The translations under genes were made by a program, and so were the position numbers. From NCBI GenBank assembly GCA_018402235.1, contig JAGYJJ010000004.1, forward strand, positions 62,001-126,000: a DNA stretch of 64,000 nt, read 5' to 3'. Origin of the DNA: Candidatus Nanopelagicales bacterium (GTDB lineage Bacteria; Actinomycetota; Actinomycetes; S36-B12). How positions within the stretch are numbered: the stretch's first letter is position 1; every line of letters starts with the position of its first letter. The notes under the pieces are model-generated. The model did not search any database and was not told where the DNA came from. It worked only from the letters and a program-made list of their open reading frames with translations. Shown here piece by piece: positions 1 through 9,827 of this stretch.

Positions 1-2
1 AC

Positions 3-1121
3 AAGTCAAGTGAGAAGCCCACCGTTTCGGCCGATCGGGAGAAGGCACTGGATTCAGCCCTCGCCCAGATCGAGCGGCAGTTCGGTAAGGGCTCGGTCAT
101 GCGATTGGGCGAGGAAGGCCGCGCGCCCATCGAGGTTATTCCCACCGGATCGATCGCGCTGGACGTGGCCTTGGGTATCGGCGGTCTGCCGCGTGGTCGA
201 ATCATTGAGATCTATGGCCCGGAATCCTCCGGCAAGACCACGGTGGCGCTGCACGCCATCGCGAGTGTCCAGGCCGCTGGCGGGCTCGCCGCGTTCATCG
301 ACGCAGAGCACGCATTAGACCCGGACTACGCCCAAGCGCTCGGTGTGGACCTCGACAATCTGTATGTGTCTCAGCCGGACACCGGCGAGCAAGCGCTGGA
401 AATCACCGACACCCTCGTCCGCTCGGGTGCCATCGACCTGGTTGTCATCGACTCTGTTGCGGCGCTGGTACCTCGCGCGGAGATCGAAGGCGAGATGGGG
501 GACTCACACGTGGGCCTGCAAGCGCGATTGATGAGCCAGGCGCTGCGCAAGATGGCCGGTGCGTTGAGTAGTACGCACACATCGGCAATATTCATCAACC
601 AGCTGCGCGAGAAGATTGGCGTGATGTTTGGCTCCCCGGAAACCACCACCGGTGGTAAGGCGCTGAAGTTCTACTCCTCGGTTCGCCTCGATGTGCGCCG
701 CATTGAAACCCTCAAGGGTGGCACCGAAGCAGTGGGCAACCGCACCCGCGTGAAGGTGGTCAAAAACAAGGTGGCGCCGCCGTTCAAGCAGGCTGAGTTC
801 GACATCCTCTACGGCGAGGGGATCTCGCGGGAGGGCTCGCTCATTGATTTGGGTGTGGATACCGGACTGGTGAATAAGTCCGGTGCTTGGTTCACCTACG
901 AAGGTGACCAGCTGGGTCAGGGTAAGGAAAACGCCCGCATCTTCCTCAAGGACAACCCCGATCTGTCCGACGAGCTCGAAAAGCGCATCAAGGAAACGAT
1001 GGGCATCGGAGCGCGCGCTGACGCACCAGCGGATACGGCCGCGGATACGGCCGCGGACATCGACGCGCCGATCGACCTTGCGGTCGCTGAGAACGTGTCG
1101 GACGTCGCCCCACCTGCGTAA
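3..1121 (+). CDS. recA: Recombinase RecA (5' partial)
   Basis: RecA forms the ATP-dependent filament on single-stranded DNA that drives homologous recombination and LexA self-cleavage. The reading frame is open from base 3 and already reads [20 protein letters not shown], the conserved RecA N-terminus, so only a few first codons lie outside the window. Seen: Walker [10 protein letters not shown], the [20 protein letters not shown] segment with Walker B, and the [15 protein letters not shown]2 region. The C-terminal tail is acidic and alanine-rich and contains a 12-bp tandem duplication (1029-1052). recX follows after 4 bases, as in most actinobacteria. An SOS box would lie upstream, outside the window. 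Confidence 0.97.
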   Translation, partial: KSSEKPTVSADREKALDSALAQIERQFGKGSVMRLGEEGRAPIEVIPTGSIALDVALGIGGLPRGRIIEIYGPESSGKTTVALHAIASVQAAGGLAAFIDAEHALDPDYAQALGVDLDNLYVSQPDTGEQALEITDTLVRSGAIDLVVIDSVAALVPRAEIEGEMGDSHVGLQARLMSQALRKMAGALSSTHTSAIFINQLREKIGVMFGSPETTTGGKALKFYSSVRLDVRRIETLKGGTEAVGNRTRVKVVKNKVAPPFKQAEFDILYGEGISREGSLIDLGVDTGLVNKSGAWFTYEGDQLGQGKENARIFLKDNPDLSDELEKRIKETMGIGARADAPADTAADTAADIDAPIDLAVAENVSDVAPPA

Positions 1122-1125
1122 CGTC

Positions 1126-1743
1126 GTGACGCGTCGTCGTAGGTCCGGCATCGATGCAACTGCACCCGTTAACCGGGAGGGCGGTCATGTCGAGGACGAT
1201 CCCGAGCAGGTGGTTCGCACCATCGTGCTGCGTCGACTCTCGAGTGCGCCGCGCACGCGCGGAGAACTCGAGAAGGATCTGGCGCAGCGGGGTTCGGATC
1301 CGGACATCACTGCAGCGGTGCTCGATCGGTTCGAGGAAGTCGGACTTATAGACGATGAGGCGTACGCGCGGATGTGGGTTGAGTCGCGTCATCGCAGCAA
1401 AGCCCTCGCGCGTTCGCTCCTCAAGCGGGAACTCACCGATCGAGGTATCGACCGGGAGTTGGCGCAGGAGGCGGTTGATCAGATCGACGACGACGCTGAG
1501 TGGCAACGCGCCCGCGAGTTCGCCGTACGCAAGTTCAGGGTACGCAGCGGTGAGGATCGACTGAAAGCGGTGAATCGACTTGCGGGCCAGCTTGCTCGCA
1601 AGGGCTATCCAGCGAACCTCTGCTTCACCGTTGCCCGCGAAGTATCAGCGGCGGTAGCCGAGCAAGGGGAGCAGGACATTATCGACGAGTTTGACGGTGG
1701 TCTCATCGTCGATCACTTCACCGCAGAGCAGGAGTCGGTGTAG
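1126..1743 (+). CDS. recX: Regulatory protein RecX
   Basis: RecX binds RecA filaments and limits recombinase activity. The 205-residue product has the three-helix repeats of the family: the N-terminal part with TRGELEKDLAQRGSD, the central part with GLIDDEAYARMWVESR and SLLKRELTDRGID, and the end with LARKGYPANLCF. I chose the GTG at 1126 because it is the first in-frame start after the recA stop and gives a normal length; the reading frame is also open upstream, within recA in another phase. The 3' end overlaps the convergent TetR gene by 99 bp. recA and recX are probably cotranscribed. Confidence 0.93.
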   Translation: MTRRRRSGIDATAPVNREGGHVEDDPEQVVRTIVLRRLSSAPRTRGELEKDLAQRGSDPDITAAVLDRFEEVGLIDDEAYARMWVESRHRSKALARSLLKRELTDRGIDRELAQEAVDQIDDDAEWQRAREFAVRKFRVRSGEDRLKAVNRLAGQLARKGYPANLCFTVAREVSAAVAEQGEQDIIDEFDGGLIVDHFTAEQESV

Positions 1744-2250
1744 CACGATCGCGGGCGGCAATTCGAAAACCAATGGGTCGATCGGTTGCGTGGGGATCTC
1801 GCCGCGGCCCATCGCGCGCTGCAGCATGGCTATGCGCTGAGCTTGCATCGGTTCACCCACCCGGGCTTGGAACTCCGCAACCAAGGACGGATCATGGGTG
1901 GATTCGCTGATGAGTTCACGCAGCACCGTCTGTAAGGGTCCGCGGAGCAGTCCGGCGAAACCGCGCAGTGATCCGAGCAGGTCCTCGCGCAGGGAACCGG
2001 TGTCCGGATAGTTGGCAGGGGAGGAATCGGCCATGGTGGTTAAGAAGACGTCGAGCCCGAGTTCGCGAACGTTCGACCAGCGGCGGTAAAGGGCGGCTTT
2101 TCCGGTGCCAGTTCGCCGAGCGATGCCGTCCATTGATGCACCGCGAAGGCCGTGTTCGGCGATCTCGGCAAGGGCTGCTGCGTGCACCGCGAGCACCAGT
2201 TCCTCACCCGTGCGCCGGGTGCTGGCTGGCCCTGCTGTGGCGGTGGTCAT
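1645..2250 (-). CDS. TetR-family transcriptional regulator
   Basis: This 201-residue protein has an N-terminal TetR helix-turn-helix at about residues 20-65 (GLRGASMDGIARRTGTGKAA followed by LYRRW) and a C-terminal ligand-binding domain resembling the TetR_C_11 type, ending in LVDNVLLPLLGYRR. It is divergent from the MMPL exporter at 2365, and two identical-type operator sites lie in the shared 114-bp intergenic region. By analogy with many actinobacterial TetR-MMPL pairs it probably represses the exporter and itself and is released by an exported lipophilic compound. The ligand cannot be inferred. Its last 99 bp overlap recX on the other strand. Confidence 0.88.
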   Translation of the reverse strand: MTTATAGPASTRRTGEELVLAVHAAALAEIAEHGLRGASMDGIARRTGTGKAALYRRWSNVRELGLDVFLTTMADSSPANYPDTGSLREDLLGSLRGFAGLLRGPLQTVLRELISESTHDPSLVAEFQARVGEPMQAQRIAMLQRAMGRGEIPTQPIDPLVFELPPAIVLHRLLLCGEVIDDETTVKLVDNVLLPLLGYRR

Positions 2251-2269
2251 GGCCGCAGGTTAACCCACA

Positions 2270-2317
2270 GTGAACGTTCACGTTCTCTGAAGGCCGGATT
2301 TGTGAACGATCTCGTTC
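2270..2317. promoter_or_regulatory. Twin TetR operator sites
   Basis: Two copies of GTGAACG-N4-CGTTC occur at 2270-2285 and 2302-2317, 32 bp apart, about three helical turns. The first includes the 12-bp perfect palindrome GTGAACGTTCAC. They lie between the divergent TetR gene (start 2250) and the MMPL gene (start 2365). Symmetry, repetition and position all fit operators for the adjacent TetR protein; binding is inferred. Confidence 0.8.
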
Positions 2318-2364
2318 CTTGTTAGCCTGCCTCCAGTTGGACTGTGCATCTACGAGGGAGACCC

Positions 2365-4725
2365 ATGCCTGGTTTGTCCGCCTGGGCGGTTCGCCGTCCC
2401 GTGTTCGCCCTGGTGGCCTGGTTCGTGGCGCTCCTAGCGCTGGTGGGCCTGGGTGTGGGCCTCGGTGGTCAGTACAACGACGCCTTTGATCTTCCCGACA
2501 CCGAGTCCAAGGTGGCTACGGATCTACTCAGCGCTAGCGGCACGGACACCAGCGGAGTGGAAGGTGGAGCCAGCGTCGTGTGGTCACCGGCGTCTGGAAG
2601 TGCCGTCGATCCGGCCACTGCGGCCGAGATTGTGCCCGTACTGGAGGACATTGCATCGCTCGACTCGGTTACCTGCGTTGCTAATCCCTTCGACCCACGC
2701 GGTGCCGGCATAGGTCGCGAATGCCAGGCTGGGTCGGCCATCGATCCAACACTCTCTGCCCAGGTTCTCACCCCCGAGGAGTTGCAGACACTCGCGGCTT
2801 CCTTCTCTCCGGTGAGCCCCGATGGATCGGTTGCCTTCGCATCCATCACCTTCACCACCGACGCAGACGGCGCACCAACGGTCTCGGGCACCGATGCCAC
2901 CACGATCTTGGATTCGGTGGCATCGCTGCGAAGTGGTGATCTGTCGATCGGTGTGCAAGGTCAGGTCCTTGAATTCGCGAACTCCGCCCCGCCGGCCACG
3001 GGTGAAATCGTCGGCATCACCGTCGCCATCATCATTCTTCTCATCGCCTTCGGGTCGATTGTTGCAGCGGGCCTGCCGATCATTACCGCGCTGCTCGGGC
3101 TCGTTGGTGGACTCGCCTTCGTGACCTTCGGTGCGAACTTCCTGGACGTTGCCACGTTTGCCCCCACGTTGGCGGCCATGATCGGTCTGGGTGTGGGTAT
3201 CGACTACGCCCTGTTCGTCATAAACCGCTACCGCCAGGCATTGCTCGTTGGCCACGAACCCAAGAAAGCCGCAATCGAAGCGGTGGAAACCGCCGGGCGG
3301 GCCGTGGTGTTTGCCGGGTCCGCAGTGGTCATCGGCCTCCTCGGCCTGCTGGTGCTGCGCATCAACTTCTTCACTGGGCTATCCATCGGTGCGGCCGTCA
3401 CCGTGATCATGGTCATGCTCTCGGCGGTGTGGTTCCTGCCCGCGCTGCTGAGCCTGATGGGCACCAAGGTCCTCGCCTTGCGGCTGCCGTGGGGCAAGAA
3501 GCCGGGGTCGGGTGAGCCCGAAGGGCGTGGCTGGGCGCATTACGGCCGCGGCCTGCAAAAGGTGCCGTGGCTCACCAGCGCACTGGCCCTAGGTTTCGTG
3601 ATCATTTTGGCCATCCCGGCGCTTAGTTTGCGTCAAGGCTTCGCCGACGATTCGGGCAAGCCCGAAGGTTCCAACGCACGTATCGCCTACGACCTTCGCG
3701 CCGATGGCTTTGGCCCTGGCTCAAATGGTCCGTTCCTGGTAGTGGCTGACCTCGAGGGCGTTACCGATCCGCAAGCCTTCGGAACCATCGTGGCCGGGCT
3801 GGCGCAGGCACCCGGTGTGGCAGGAACGTCGCCTTCATTGGAGACCTTGCCGATTATTGGAAAACTGGCTGCAGCGCAATCCCAGGCCGGCGCAGGTGAA
3901 TCGTCATCGAGCGTCCAAGCAATTGCGGTCTTCCCGGCGAGCGCTCCGCAAGATGAAGCCACCGCGCAGTTGCTCACCACGCTGCGTGATCAGGTGAATC
4001 CTGCCTTGGAAGATGCCACCGGTGCCCAGTTGTATGTGGGCGGCGCGCAGGCGATCACCCAGGACTTCACGTCCGTGCTGAGCGACGCACTTCCGATTTT
4101 CCTCGCCGTGGTGGTGGGTCTTGGCTTCATCGCACTGGTGATCTTGTTCCACTCGATCCTCGTGCCGTTGACCGGAGCGCTCACGTCACTCTTGAGTTTG
4201 GCCGCGGCCATGGGGATCACCGTTGCGATTTTCCAATGGGGATGGTTTGCCGACCTGCTTGGTGTCGCGGGGACAGGACCGATCTTCCCGTTCGTGCCGA
4301 TCATGGTCTTCGCGATTTTGTTCGGCCTATCGATGGACTACCAGGTGTTCTTGGTATCGCGCATGCAAGAGGAATGGCTGCGCACCCGGGACAACTCGGC
4401 GAGTATTCGTCGCGGCTTGGGTGGATCCGGTCGCGTCGTGATCATCGCCGCCTTGATTATGTCGAGTGTGTTCATGGCCTTTGTTCCGAGCCCGGATTCG
4501 ATCATCAAGCTCTTCGGTGTGGCTTTAGCCTCGGCTGTGCTGATCGATGCGTTCGTGGTTCGCTTAGTCCTGGTGCCGAGTTTGATGAGTATCTTCGGCA
4601 AGGCCAACTGGTGGCTTCCGGGCTGGCTGGATCGAATCCTGCCCACGGTCAAGATCGAACCGGGCGAGGACGAGATTGCCGACGACGTTGATCCGAATAG
4701 CGAAAGACAGCCCGTCGGAGTCTGA
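2365..4725 (+). CDS. MMPL/RND-family exporter
   Basis: A 786-residue inner-membrane transporter of the MMPL/RND superfamily, which uses the proton gradient to export lipids or hydrophobic compounds. Architecture: one N-terminal membrane helix (residues about 8-32), an extracytoplasmic domain, about five helices (about 210-370) including the GLGVGIDYALFVINRYRQ signature, a second soluble domain, and a second helical bundle with the matching LFGLSMDYQVFLVSRMQEEW motif. The two Asp-Tyr pairs are the expected proton-relay region. The ATG at 2365 is preferred over an upstream GTG at 2344 because GAGGGAG sits just before it. It is divergent from its likely TetR regulator. Substrate unknown. Confidence 0.92.
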   Translation: MPGLSAWAVRRPVFALVAWFVALLALVGLGVGLGGQYNDAFDLPDTESKVATDLLSASGTDTSGVEGGASVVWSPASGSAVDPATAAEIVPVLEDIASLDSVTCVANPFDPRGAGIGRECQAGSAIDPTLSAQVLTPEELQTLAASFSPVSPDGSVAFASITFTTDADGAPTVSGTDATTILDSVASLRSGDLSIGVQGQVLEFANSAPPATGEIVGITVAIIILLIAFGSIVAAGLPIITALLGLVGGLAFVTFGANFLDVATFAPTLAAMIGLGVGIDYALFVINRYRQALLVGHEPKKAAIEAVETAGRAVVFAGSAVVIGLLGLLVLRINFFTGLSIGAAVTVIMVMLSAVWFLPALLSLMGTKVLALRLPWGKKPGSGEPEGRGWAHYGRGLQKVPWLTSALALGFVIILAIPALSLRQGFADDSGKPEGSNARIAYDLRADGFGPGSNGPFLVVADLEGVTDPQAFGTIVAGLAQAPGVAGTSPSLETLPIIGKLAAAQSQAGAGESSSSVQAIAVFPASAPQDEATAQLLTTLRDQVNPALEDATGAQLYVGGAQAITQDFTSVLSDALPIFLAVVVGLGFIALVILFHSILVPLTGALTSLLSLAAAMGITVAIFQWGWFADLLGVAGTGPIFPFVPIMVFAILFGLSMDYQVFLVSRMQEEWLRTRDNSASIRRGLGGSGRVVIIAALIMSSVFMAFVPSPDSIIKLFGVALASAVLIDAFVVRLVLVPSLMSIFGKANWWLPGWLDRILPTVKIEPGEDEIADDVDPNSERQPVGV

Positions 4726-4755
4726 CGGACATCTTGCAGTCCCTAGCATGGACCG

Positions 4756-6177
4756 GTGATCACCGAGCGTCGCACGTATCAGGTGCGCACCTACGGGTGC
4801 CAAATGAACGTGCACGATTCCGAGCGGCTTACCGGCCTTTTGGAGCAGTCCGGTCTCGTACCTGCCGGCGAGAGCGAGCAGGCCGATGTTGTTGTCTTCA
4901 ATACCTGTGCAGTGCGCGAGAACGCCGATAACCGGTTATACGGAAACTTGTCACATCTGGCACCCATCAAGCGCGCGAACCCCGATATGCAGATTGCTGT
5001 GGGCGGATGCTTGGCGCAGAAGGATCGCGGCACCATTGTGCAGAAGGCACCGTGGGTGGATGTGGTGTTTGGAACACACAACATCGGCAGCCTTCCGGTG
5101 CTGCTTGAGCGTGCTCGTATCGAGCGCGAGGCGCAGGTCGAGATCAAGGAAGCCCTTGAGGAGTTCCCCTCGGTTCTGCCATCGCGGCGAGATTCTGCTC
5201 ACTCGGCGTGGGTGTCGATCAGTGTCGGATGCAACAACACGTGCACGTTCTGCATTGTTCCTGCGTTGCGCGGCAAGGAGAAAGACCGCAGGCCTGGAGA
5301 CATCCTTGCGGAAATTGAGGCGCTCGTAGCCGACGGTGTTGTCGAGGTGACTCTGCTAGGACAGAACGTCAATGCCTACGGAGTTGAGTTTGGCGACAAG
5401 CACGCCTTCGCCGATCTGCTTCGGGCGTGCGGGCCCATTGAAGGATTGGAGCGCGTTCGCTTCACTAGCCCGCACCCGCGGGACTTCACAGACGACGTCA
5501 TCGACGCGATGGCCACAACACCCAATGTGATGCCGCAACTGCACATGCCGTTGCAGTCTGGGTCGGATCGAATCTTGCAAGCGATGAGGCGTTCGTACCG
5601 CAGTGATCGTTACCTCGGCATCATCGATCGTGTTCGTGAGCAAATGCCGCACGCAGCCATCACCACCGACATCATCGTCGGTTTCCCGGGGGAGACAGAG
5701 CAAGACTTCCAAGGCACTCTCGATGTAGTCGAGAGGGCACGCTTCTCTAGCGCGTTCACTTTCCAGTACTCCAAGCGCCCAGGAACCCCGGCTGCCGAAC
5801 TTACCGATCAGATAGACCCTGATGTGGTGCAAGAGCGTTACGAGCGTTTGGTGTCAGTGGTGAACGACATCGCCTGGGAAGAAAACCGCGCACTCGAAGG
5901 CGCCGAGGTTGAAGTTCTGGTGGCGGCGGGCGAGGGCCGTAAGGACGGGGCAACCGCGCGGATCAGCGGACGCGCGCGCGACAACCGCCTGGTCCATGTG
6001 GATGTGGGCGATGCCCAGGCTCCGATGCCCGGTGATCTAGTGACCGCGCGCGTTACCTACGCCGCGCCGCACCATCTTGTGGCCGACGAGCTCATCGACA
6101 TCCGATACCGCGTCACGCGTGATCAACCCGTCGGTGTGGTTCTGGGCATGCCGAGCATCGGGCTCCCGAGCGCGTGA
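4756..6177 (+). CDS. miaB: tRNA-2-methylthio-N6-dimethylallyladenosine synthase MiaB
   Basis: MiaB is a radical-SAM methylthiotransferase that adds a 2-methylthio group to i6A37 in tRNAs reading UNN codons. The 473-residue product has the N-terminal methylthiotransferase domain with three cluster cysteines ([20 protein letters not shown]), the radical-SAM motif CNNTCTFC at about residues 158-165, and a C-terminal TRAM RNA-binding domain. Translation starts at GTG 4756. Its TGA overlaps the GTG of miaA (GTGA, 6174-6177), so the enzyme making the i6A substrate is translationally coupled to the one that thiomethylates it. Confidence 0.96.
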   Translation: MITERRTYQVRTYGCQMNVHDSERLTGLLEQSGLVPAGESEQADVVVFNTCAVRENADNRLYGNLSHLAPIKRANPDMQIAVGGCLAQKDRGTIVQKAPWVDVVFGTHNIGSLPVLLERARIEREAQVEIKEALEEFPSVLPSRRDSAHSAWVSISVGCNNTCTFCIVPALRGKEKDRRPGDILAEIEALVADGVVEVTLLGQNVNAYGVEFGDKHAFADLLRACGPIEGLERVRFTSPHPRDFTDDVIDAMATTPNVMPQLHMPLQSGSDRILQAMRRSYRSDRYLGIIDRVREQMPHAAITTDIIVGFPGETEQDFQGTLDVVERARFSSAFTFQYSKRPGTPAAELTDQIDPDVVQERYERLVSVVNDIAWEENRALEGAEVEVLVAAGEGRKDGATARISGRARDNRLVHVDVGDAQAPMPGDLVTARVTYAAPHHLVADELIDIRYRVTRDQPVGVVLGMPSIGLPSA

Positions 6178-7082
6178 GCCCTGCGGCTCTCTTGGCCATC
6201 GTCGGGCCTACCGCCTCCGGAAAGAGCGCCTTGGCCGTGGCGGTCGCTGGACTCGTGGGCGGCGAGATAGTCGGTACCGATTCGATGCAGGCATACCGCG
6301 GCATGGATATTGGCACGGCCACGCCCACTCGCGAGGAACAGCGGGGAATTCCTCACCACATGATCGACGTCTGGGAAATCGATCAATCGGTCACGGTGGT
6401 GGATTTTCAGAACGCGGCTCGTGAAGTGATCGATGCGATCAAGGCCGCAGACAAGACGCCTGTTGTGGTGGGAGGCAGTGGCCTGTACGTGCGAGCTGTC
6501 CTGGAGGAGTTGGAATTCCCCGCCACCGATCCGCAAGTGCGAGCGCATTGGGAAGAACAACTCACGCTGCTCGGAGCACCGGCGCTGCATGCGCTCTTGG
6601 CAGAGCGTGATCCGCTCGCGGCGGCAGCCATCGAAATCACCAATGGCCGGCGGATTGTGCGGGCCTTGGAAGTTAACGAGATAACGGGTGAGCCTTTCAT
6701 CGCCCAGCTCCCGGAGCCTGTTGATCATTACCCGACGATCCGGGTGGGTCTACGGATTGACCGCGACGTGCTCGATGCGCGCATCGAACAGCGCGTGGAT
6801 GCCATGTGGGATGCAGGTTTCGTCGATGAAGTGCACAGATTGCAACAGACAGGACTGGCGTATTCACCCACAGCACGTTTAGCTTTGGGCTACGAACCCA
6901 TCCTTCGCTTCTTGACCGGTGAGATAAGCGAGGCACAGGCTCGACAGATCACAATCGATGACACCCGCAAATTCGCCCGACGGCAGCAGCGCTGGTTCAC
7001 CAAGGACGAGCGGATTCAGTGGTGGGATTACAACGCCGATGGCCTAGCCGCTTCGGTTGTTGAGTTGTTCACCTCGACGTAG
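6174..7082 (+). CDS. miaA: tRNA dimethylallyltransferase MiaA
   Basis: MiaA transfers a dimethylallyl group to A37 of tRNA, the step before MiaB. The 302-residue protein begins with the P-loop [13 protein letters not shown] and the substrate-binding [16 protein letters not shown] motif, followed by [10 protein letters not shown] and GGSGLYVRA, all diagnostic. The C-terminus carries the [18 protein letters not shown] segment. The GTG start overlaps the miaB stop by four bases. The last 55 bp overlap the 3' end of the convergent PIG-L gene. Confidence 0.97.
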   Translation: MSPAALLAIVGPTASGKSALAVAVAGLVGGEIVGTDSMQAYRGMDIGTATPTREEQRGIPHHMIDVWEIDQSVTVVDFQNAAREVIDAIKAADKTPVVVGGSGLYVRAVLEELEFPATDPQVRAHWEEQLTLLGAPALHALLAERDPLAAAAIEITNGRRIVRALEVNEITGEPFIAQLPEPVDHYPTIRVGLRIDRDVLDARIEQRVDAMWDAGFVDEVHRLQQTGLAYSPTARLALGYEPILRFLTGEISEAQARQITIDDTRKFARRQQRWFTKDERIQWWDYNADGLAASVVELFTST

Positions 7083-7801
7083 AACTCAGTTCCCAGCACC
7101 AGACGCGCAAGGGAGCTAGGGAGCTTCGCCAGCACTTGCAAGGTGCGCACTCCGTCGTCGGCGCTGGCCTGCGAGGCGTGGGCGGCCTGGGAGGCTCGTT
7201 TGGCATGGATGTGCTTGCGCACGTTGACACGGTGCGTGATGTCGGCACGAGGCGTCCACGCGCTGTCGAACTCATGGGGATCGAAGTCAGGCGGAGTGAG
7301 CCGTAAGCGTGCTGCAGCATGTAAAGCGCGAGCAATGGGCTCACGGGGCAGCGTCGCTTCGAAGAGTTGGGTGCCGGTTGCTTGGGCGGCGGCGCGGGTC
7401 ACTCGATGGATGTGCAGGTGATCGGGGTGGCCGTATCCGCCACTGGGGTCGTACCCCACCACGATCTCGGCCTTTTCGTCGAAAATCACCTGCGCGATCT
7501 GCTCGGCCACCTCCTCGGTCGGAGCGGTGGCAAAGCCATGTTCCGCGGCCCCATCGAGACCGGAGTCGGTGTATCCGAGGTTCACCACGCGGTGAAGCCC
7601 CAAAATCTCGGCGGAGGTGGCCAACTCCCGTTCCCGAGTAGCTGCCAGGTCGTCGATTGTCGAACTGGCCAGCCCTGCGGCGCCATCGGTTGCCATGACC
7701 AACACCACCCGGTGGCCGGCGGCGACCGCCTTGGCCATCGTTCCGGCGGTCAGCAGGGCTTCGTCGTCGGGGTGGGCGTGGCAGAAGATCAAGGTGCGCA
7801 C
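7028..7801 (-). CDS. PIG-L family deacetylase (MshB/Mca-like)
   Basis: A 257-residue zinc-dependent N-acyl hydrolase of the PIG-L/LmbE family. Zinc ligands are visible in HAHPDDEAL near the N-terminus and in GGYGHPDHLHIHR at about residue 115-130. In actinobacteria such proteins include MshB and Mca of mycothiol metabolism and related GlcNAc deacetylases; which one this is cannot be settled from sequence alone. The GTG at 7801 is chosen because family members start directly at the first beta strand (here VRTLIFCHAHPDD). It is divergent from a glycosyltransferase 36 bp away, so the two may share a promoter region. Its stop lies inside the 3' end of miaA. Confidence 0.88.
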   Translation of the reverse strand: MRTLIFCHAHPDDEALLTAGTMAKAVAAGHRVVLVMATDGAAGLASSTIDDLAATRERELATSAEILGLHRVVNLGYTDSGLDGAAEHGFATAPTEEVAEQIAQVIFDEKAEIVVGYDPSGGYGHPDHLHIHRVTRAAAQATGTQLFEATLPREPIARALHAAARLRLTPPDFDPHEFDSAWTPRADITHRVNVRKHIHAKRASQAAHASQASADDGVRTLQVLAKLPSSLARLVLGTEFYVEVNNSTTEAARPSAL

Positions 7802-7837
7802 TCGGGCATTGTTGCTTACGTGCCGTACGGTCACCCC

Positions 7838-8965
7838 GTGCGCATCGCCCACATCACCGATTGCTTCGCACCCCGAACCGGTGGTATCGAAACCCAGGTG
7901 CTTGGCCTGGCGGAGCGACAGATCGCCTTGGGCCACGACGTAGTGGTGATTACCGCAACTCCCGGCATTGGGGAGGCGCACTCTGGCCCTGATCGAATCG
8001 GGGACGTCCCGGTCATACGAATCGCCGCTCGGCTGCCTTTTGATCTTCCGGTCCATCCGCAGGCCAAGAACCATGTGTTGCGAATCCTGCGTGAAAGACA
8101 GATCGACGTTGTTCATGTTCACGCCGGCGCAGCATCACCGTTTGCTTGGGGTGGTATTCGAGCTGCGCGCCAGGCGCGAGTCCCCACCGTGGTGACGGTG
8201 CACAGCATGTGGGATCCCGTTACGCGCACGGGAAATCGAATTCTTGATAGAACGGCCTGGGGCATGGGATCTGGTGTGGTTTTGACGGCTGTTGGGTCGG
8301 TGGCGGCCGACTGCGTTCGTGAGGCGCTGGGACAGCCGGTCATGGTGCTTCCTAATGGGATTGATCCGAAGGAATGGCACGTGGGTCGGGTGCCCAAATC
8401 CGACCAGACACTGCGCGTTGTGAGCGTGCTGCGTTTGGCACCGCGTAAACGGGCCTTACCCCTGGTGAGTGTGCTGCATCGGGCCATCGCAGGGTCGGGA
8501 GGGCGTATCAAGGCCACGTTAATCGGCGACGGTCCCGACACCGGTCGCGTTCAAAGGTACATCGAACGGCACGGACTCGCCGATGTGATCACCCTCACCG
8601 GGCGCCTCCCGCACACCCGGATTCGGGCGCACTTCGCTGCCTCTGACGTTTTCGTTCAGGCCTCGGTTCGCGAATCTTTCGGTATCGCGGCCTTGGAAGC
8701 ACGCACTGCAGGTCTGGCGATCGTTTCGCGGTCGCAGGCGGGCAGTGCGGATTTCGTGACCAACGGCGTTGAGGGAATGCTGGCCCACGACGATGCCGGT
8801 TTGGTGTCGGCATTGCTCACGCTCCAATCTGACCCCGATCTCCTGAACGCGATCATCGACTACAACTCATCAGAACCGCCCGTCCAAGCCTGGCCAAATG
8901 TGCTGGAGCAGGTCGAGTGGGCCTACGACGTAGCCCGGGGCACGCGCAACCGCGCATTAGGCTGA
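7838..8965 (+). CDS. GT4-family glycosyltransferase
   Basis: A 375-residue retaining GT-B glycosyltransferase of family GT4. The N-terminal domain opens with RIAHITDCFAPRTGGIETQ, including the glycine-rich GGIE acceptor loop; the C-terminal domain has VLRLAPRKR, LIGDGPD and the nucleotide-sugar EX7E motif in ESFGIAALE. It resembles PimA/PimB/MshA-type mannosyl- or GlcNAc-transferases, but donor and acceptor are not identifiable. The GTG at 7838 is preferred; a GTG at 7820 is possible. The stop is 4 bases before dapF, so it heads the run GT-dapF-hflX-dinG. The adjacent divergent PIG-L deacetylase makes a role in a small-molecule glycoside such as mycothiol possible but unproven. Confidence 0.88.
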   Translation: MRIAHITDCFAPRTGGIETQVLGLAERQIALGHDVVVITATPGIGEAHSGPDRIGDVPVIRIAARLPFDLPVHPQAKNHVLRILRERQIDVVHVHAGAASPFAWGGIRAARQARVPTVVTVHSMWDPVTRTGNRILDRTAWGMGSGVVLTAVGSVAADCVREALGQPVMVLPNGIDPKEWHVGRVPKSDQTLRVVSVLRLAPRKRALPLVSVLHRAIAGSGGRIKATLIGDGPDTGRVQRYIERHGLADVITLTGRLPHTRIRAHFAASDVFVQASVRESFGIAALEARTAGLAIVSRSQAGSADFVTNGVEGMLAHDDAGLVSALLTLQSDPDLLNAIIDYNSSEPPVQAWPNVLEQVEWAYDVARGTRNRALG

Positions 8966-8969
8966 GGCG

Positions 8970-9827
8970 GTGAGCCGAGTTGTGGATGTGCCGTTCGTGA
9001 AGGGGCATGGCACGCGCAACGATTTCGTGCTCTTGCCGGACCTTGATGCCCAGCTGGACCTCTCGACCGAGCGGGTGCGATGGCTGTGCGACCGGCGCGC
9101 CGGCATCGGTGCTGATGGGATACTTCGCGTTGTCCGTTCAGCAACCCAGCCGGAGTTCGCGCAATTCTCGGACGTGGCCGAATTCTTTATGGACTATCGA
9201 AACGCCGACGGCTCAGTGGCTGAGATGTGCGGCAATGGGGCTCGAGTGTTTGTTCGATATTTGCACGCCACCGGAGCCTTGTCCTCGCGTACAACGGTTA
9301 TCGCTACCCGCGGGGGATTGGTGGAGGCCGAAATACTTGGTGCCCAGTCCCAGGAGATTGCTATTGGGATGGGGACGGTGCAGAGCGAAGCATCGAGCCC
9401 AGTACCGATCACCGTTGAGCACGGGGGCCGGACCTGGGATGCGCAACCGGTTCACATACCCAACCCGCATGCGGTCGCATTCGTCGAATCCTTGGCGGAC
9501 GTCGGAGAACTCGCAACACCTCCGCTGGTCTTGCCATCGGAGGTCTTTCCGCGCGGTGTCAATGTCGAGTTCGTTGAACGCGTGGGAACCGGGCACGTGC
9601 GCATGCGCGTTCACGAACGAGGGGTAGGCGAGACGATGTCGTGCGGTACCGGCGCATGCGCCGCTGCTTGGGCAACGGCTCTTGCTGAACCTTCCGTGGA
9701 TTCCTTCCAGGTAGATGTCCCTGGTGGTTCATTGTGGGTCGACGTAGCACCCGAAGGTCACTTGACGCTGCGAGGTCCGGCCGAGCTTGTGGCTCGCGGC
9801 ACACTGCAATGGCCGCGAGAGTTATGA
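8970..9827 (+). CDS. dapF: Diaminopimelate epimerase
   Basis: DapF interconverts LL- and meso-diaminopimelate for lysine and peptidoglycan synthesis, without PLP, using two cysteines. Both are present: the first in AEMCGNGARVFVRYL and the second in ETMSCGTGACAAA. The N-terminal KGHGTRNDFVLLPD and NPHAVAFVE motifs are also typical. The 285-residue length is normal. GTG start at 8970; the stop overlaps the hflX start codon (ATGA at 9824-9827), indicating translational coupling. Confidence 0.96.
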   Translation: MSRVVDVPFVKGHGTRNDFVLLPDLDAQLDLSTERVRWLCDRRAGIGADGILRVVRSATQPEFAQFSDVAEFFMDYRNADGSVAEMCGNGARVFVRYLHATGALSSRTTVIATRGGLVEAEILGAQSQEIAIGMGTVQSEASSPVPITVEHGGRTWDAQPVHIPNPHAVAFVESLADVGELATPPLVLPSEVFPRGVNVEFVERVGTGHVRMRVHERGVGETMSCGTGACAAAWATALAEPSVDSFQVDVPGGSLWVDVAPEGHLTLRGPAELVARGTLQWPREL

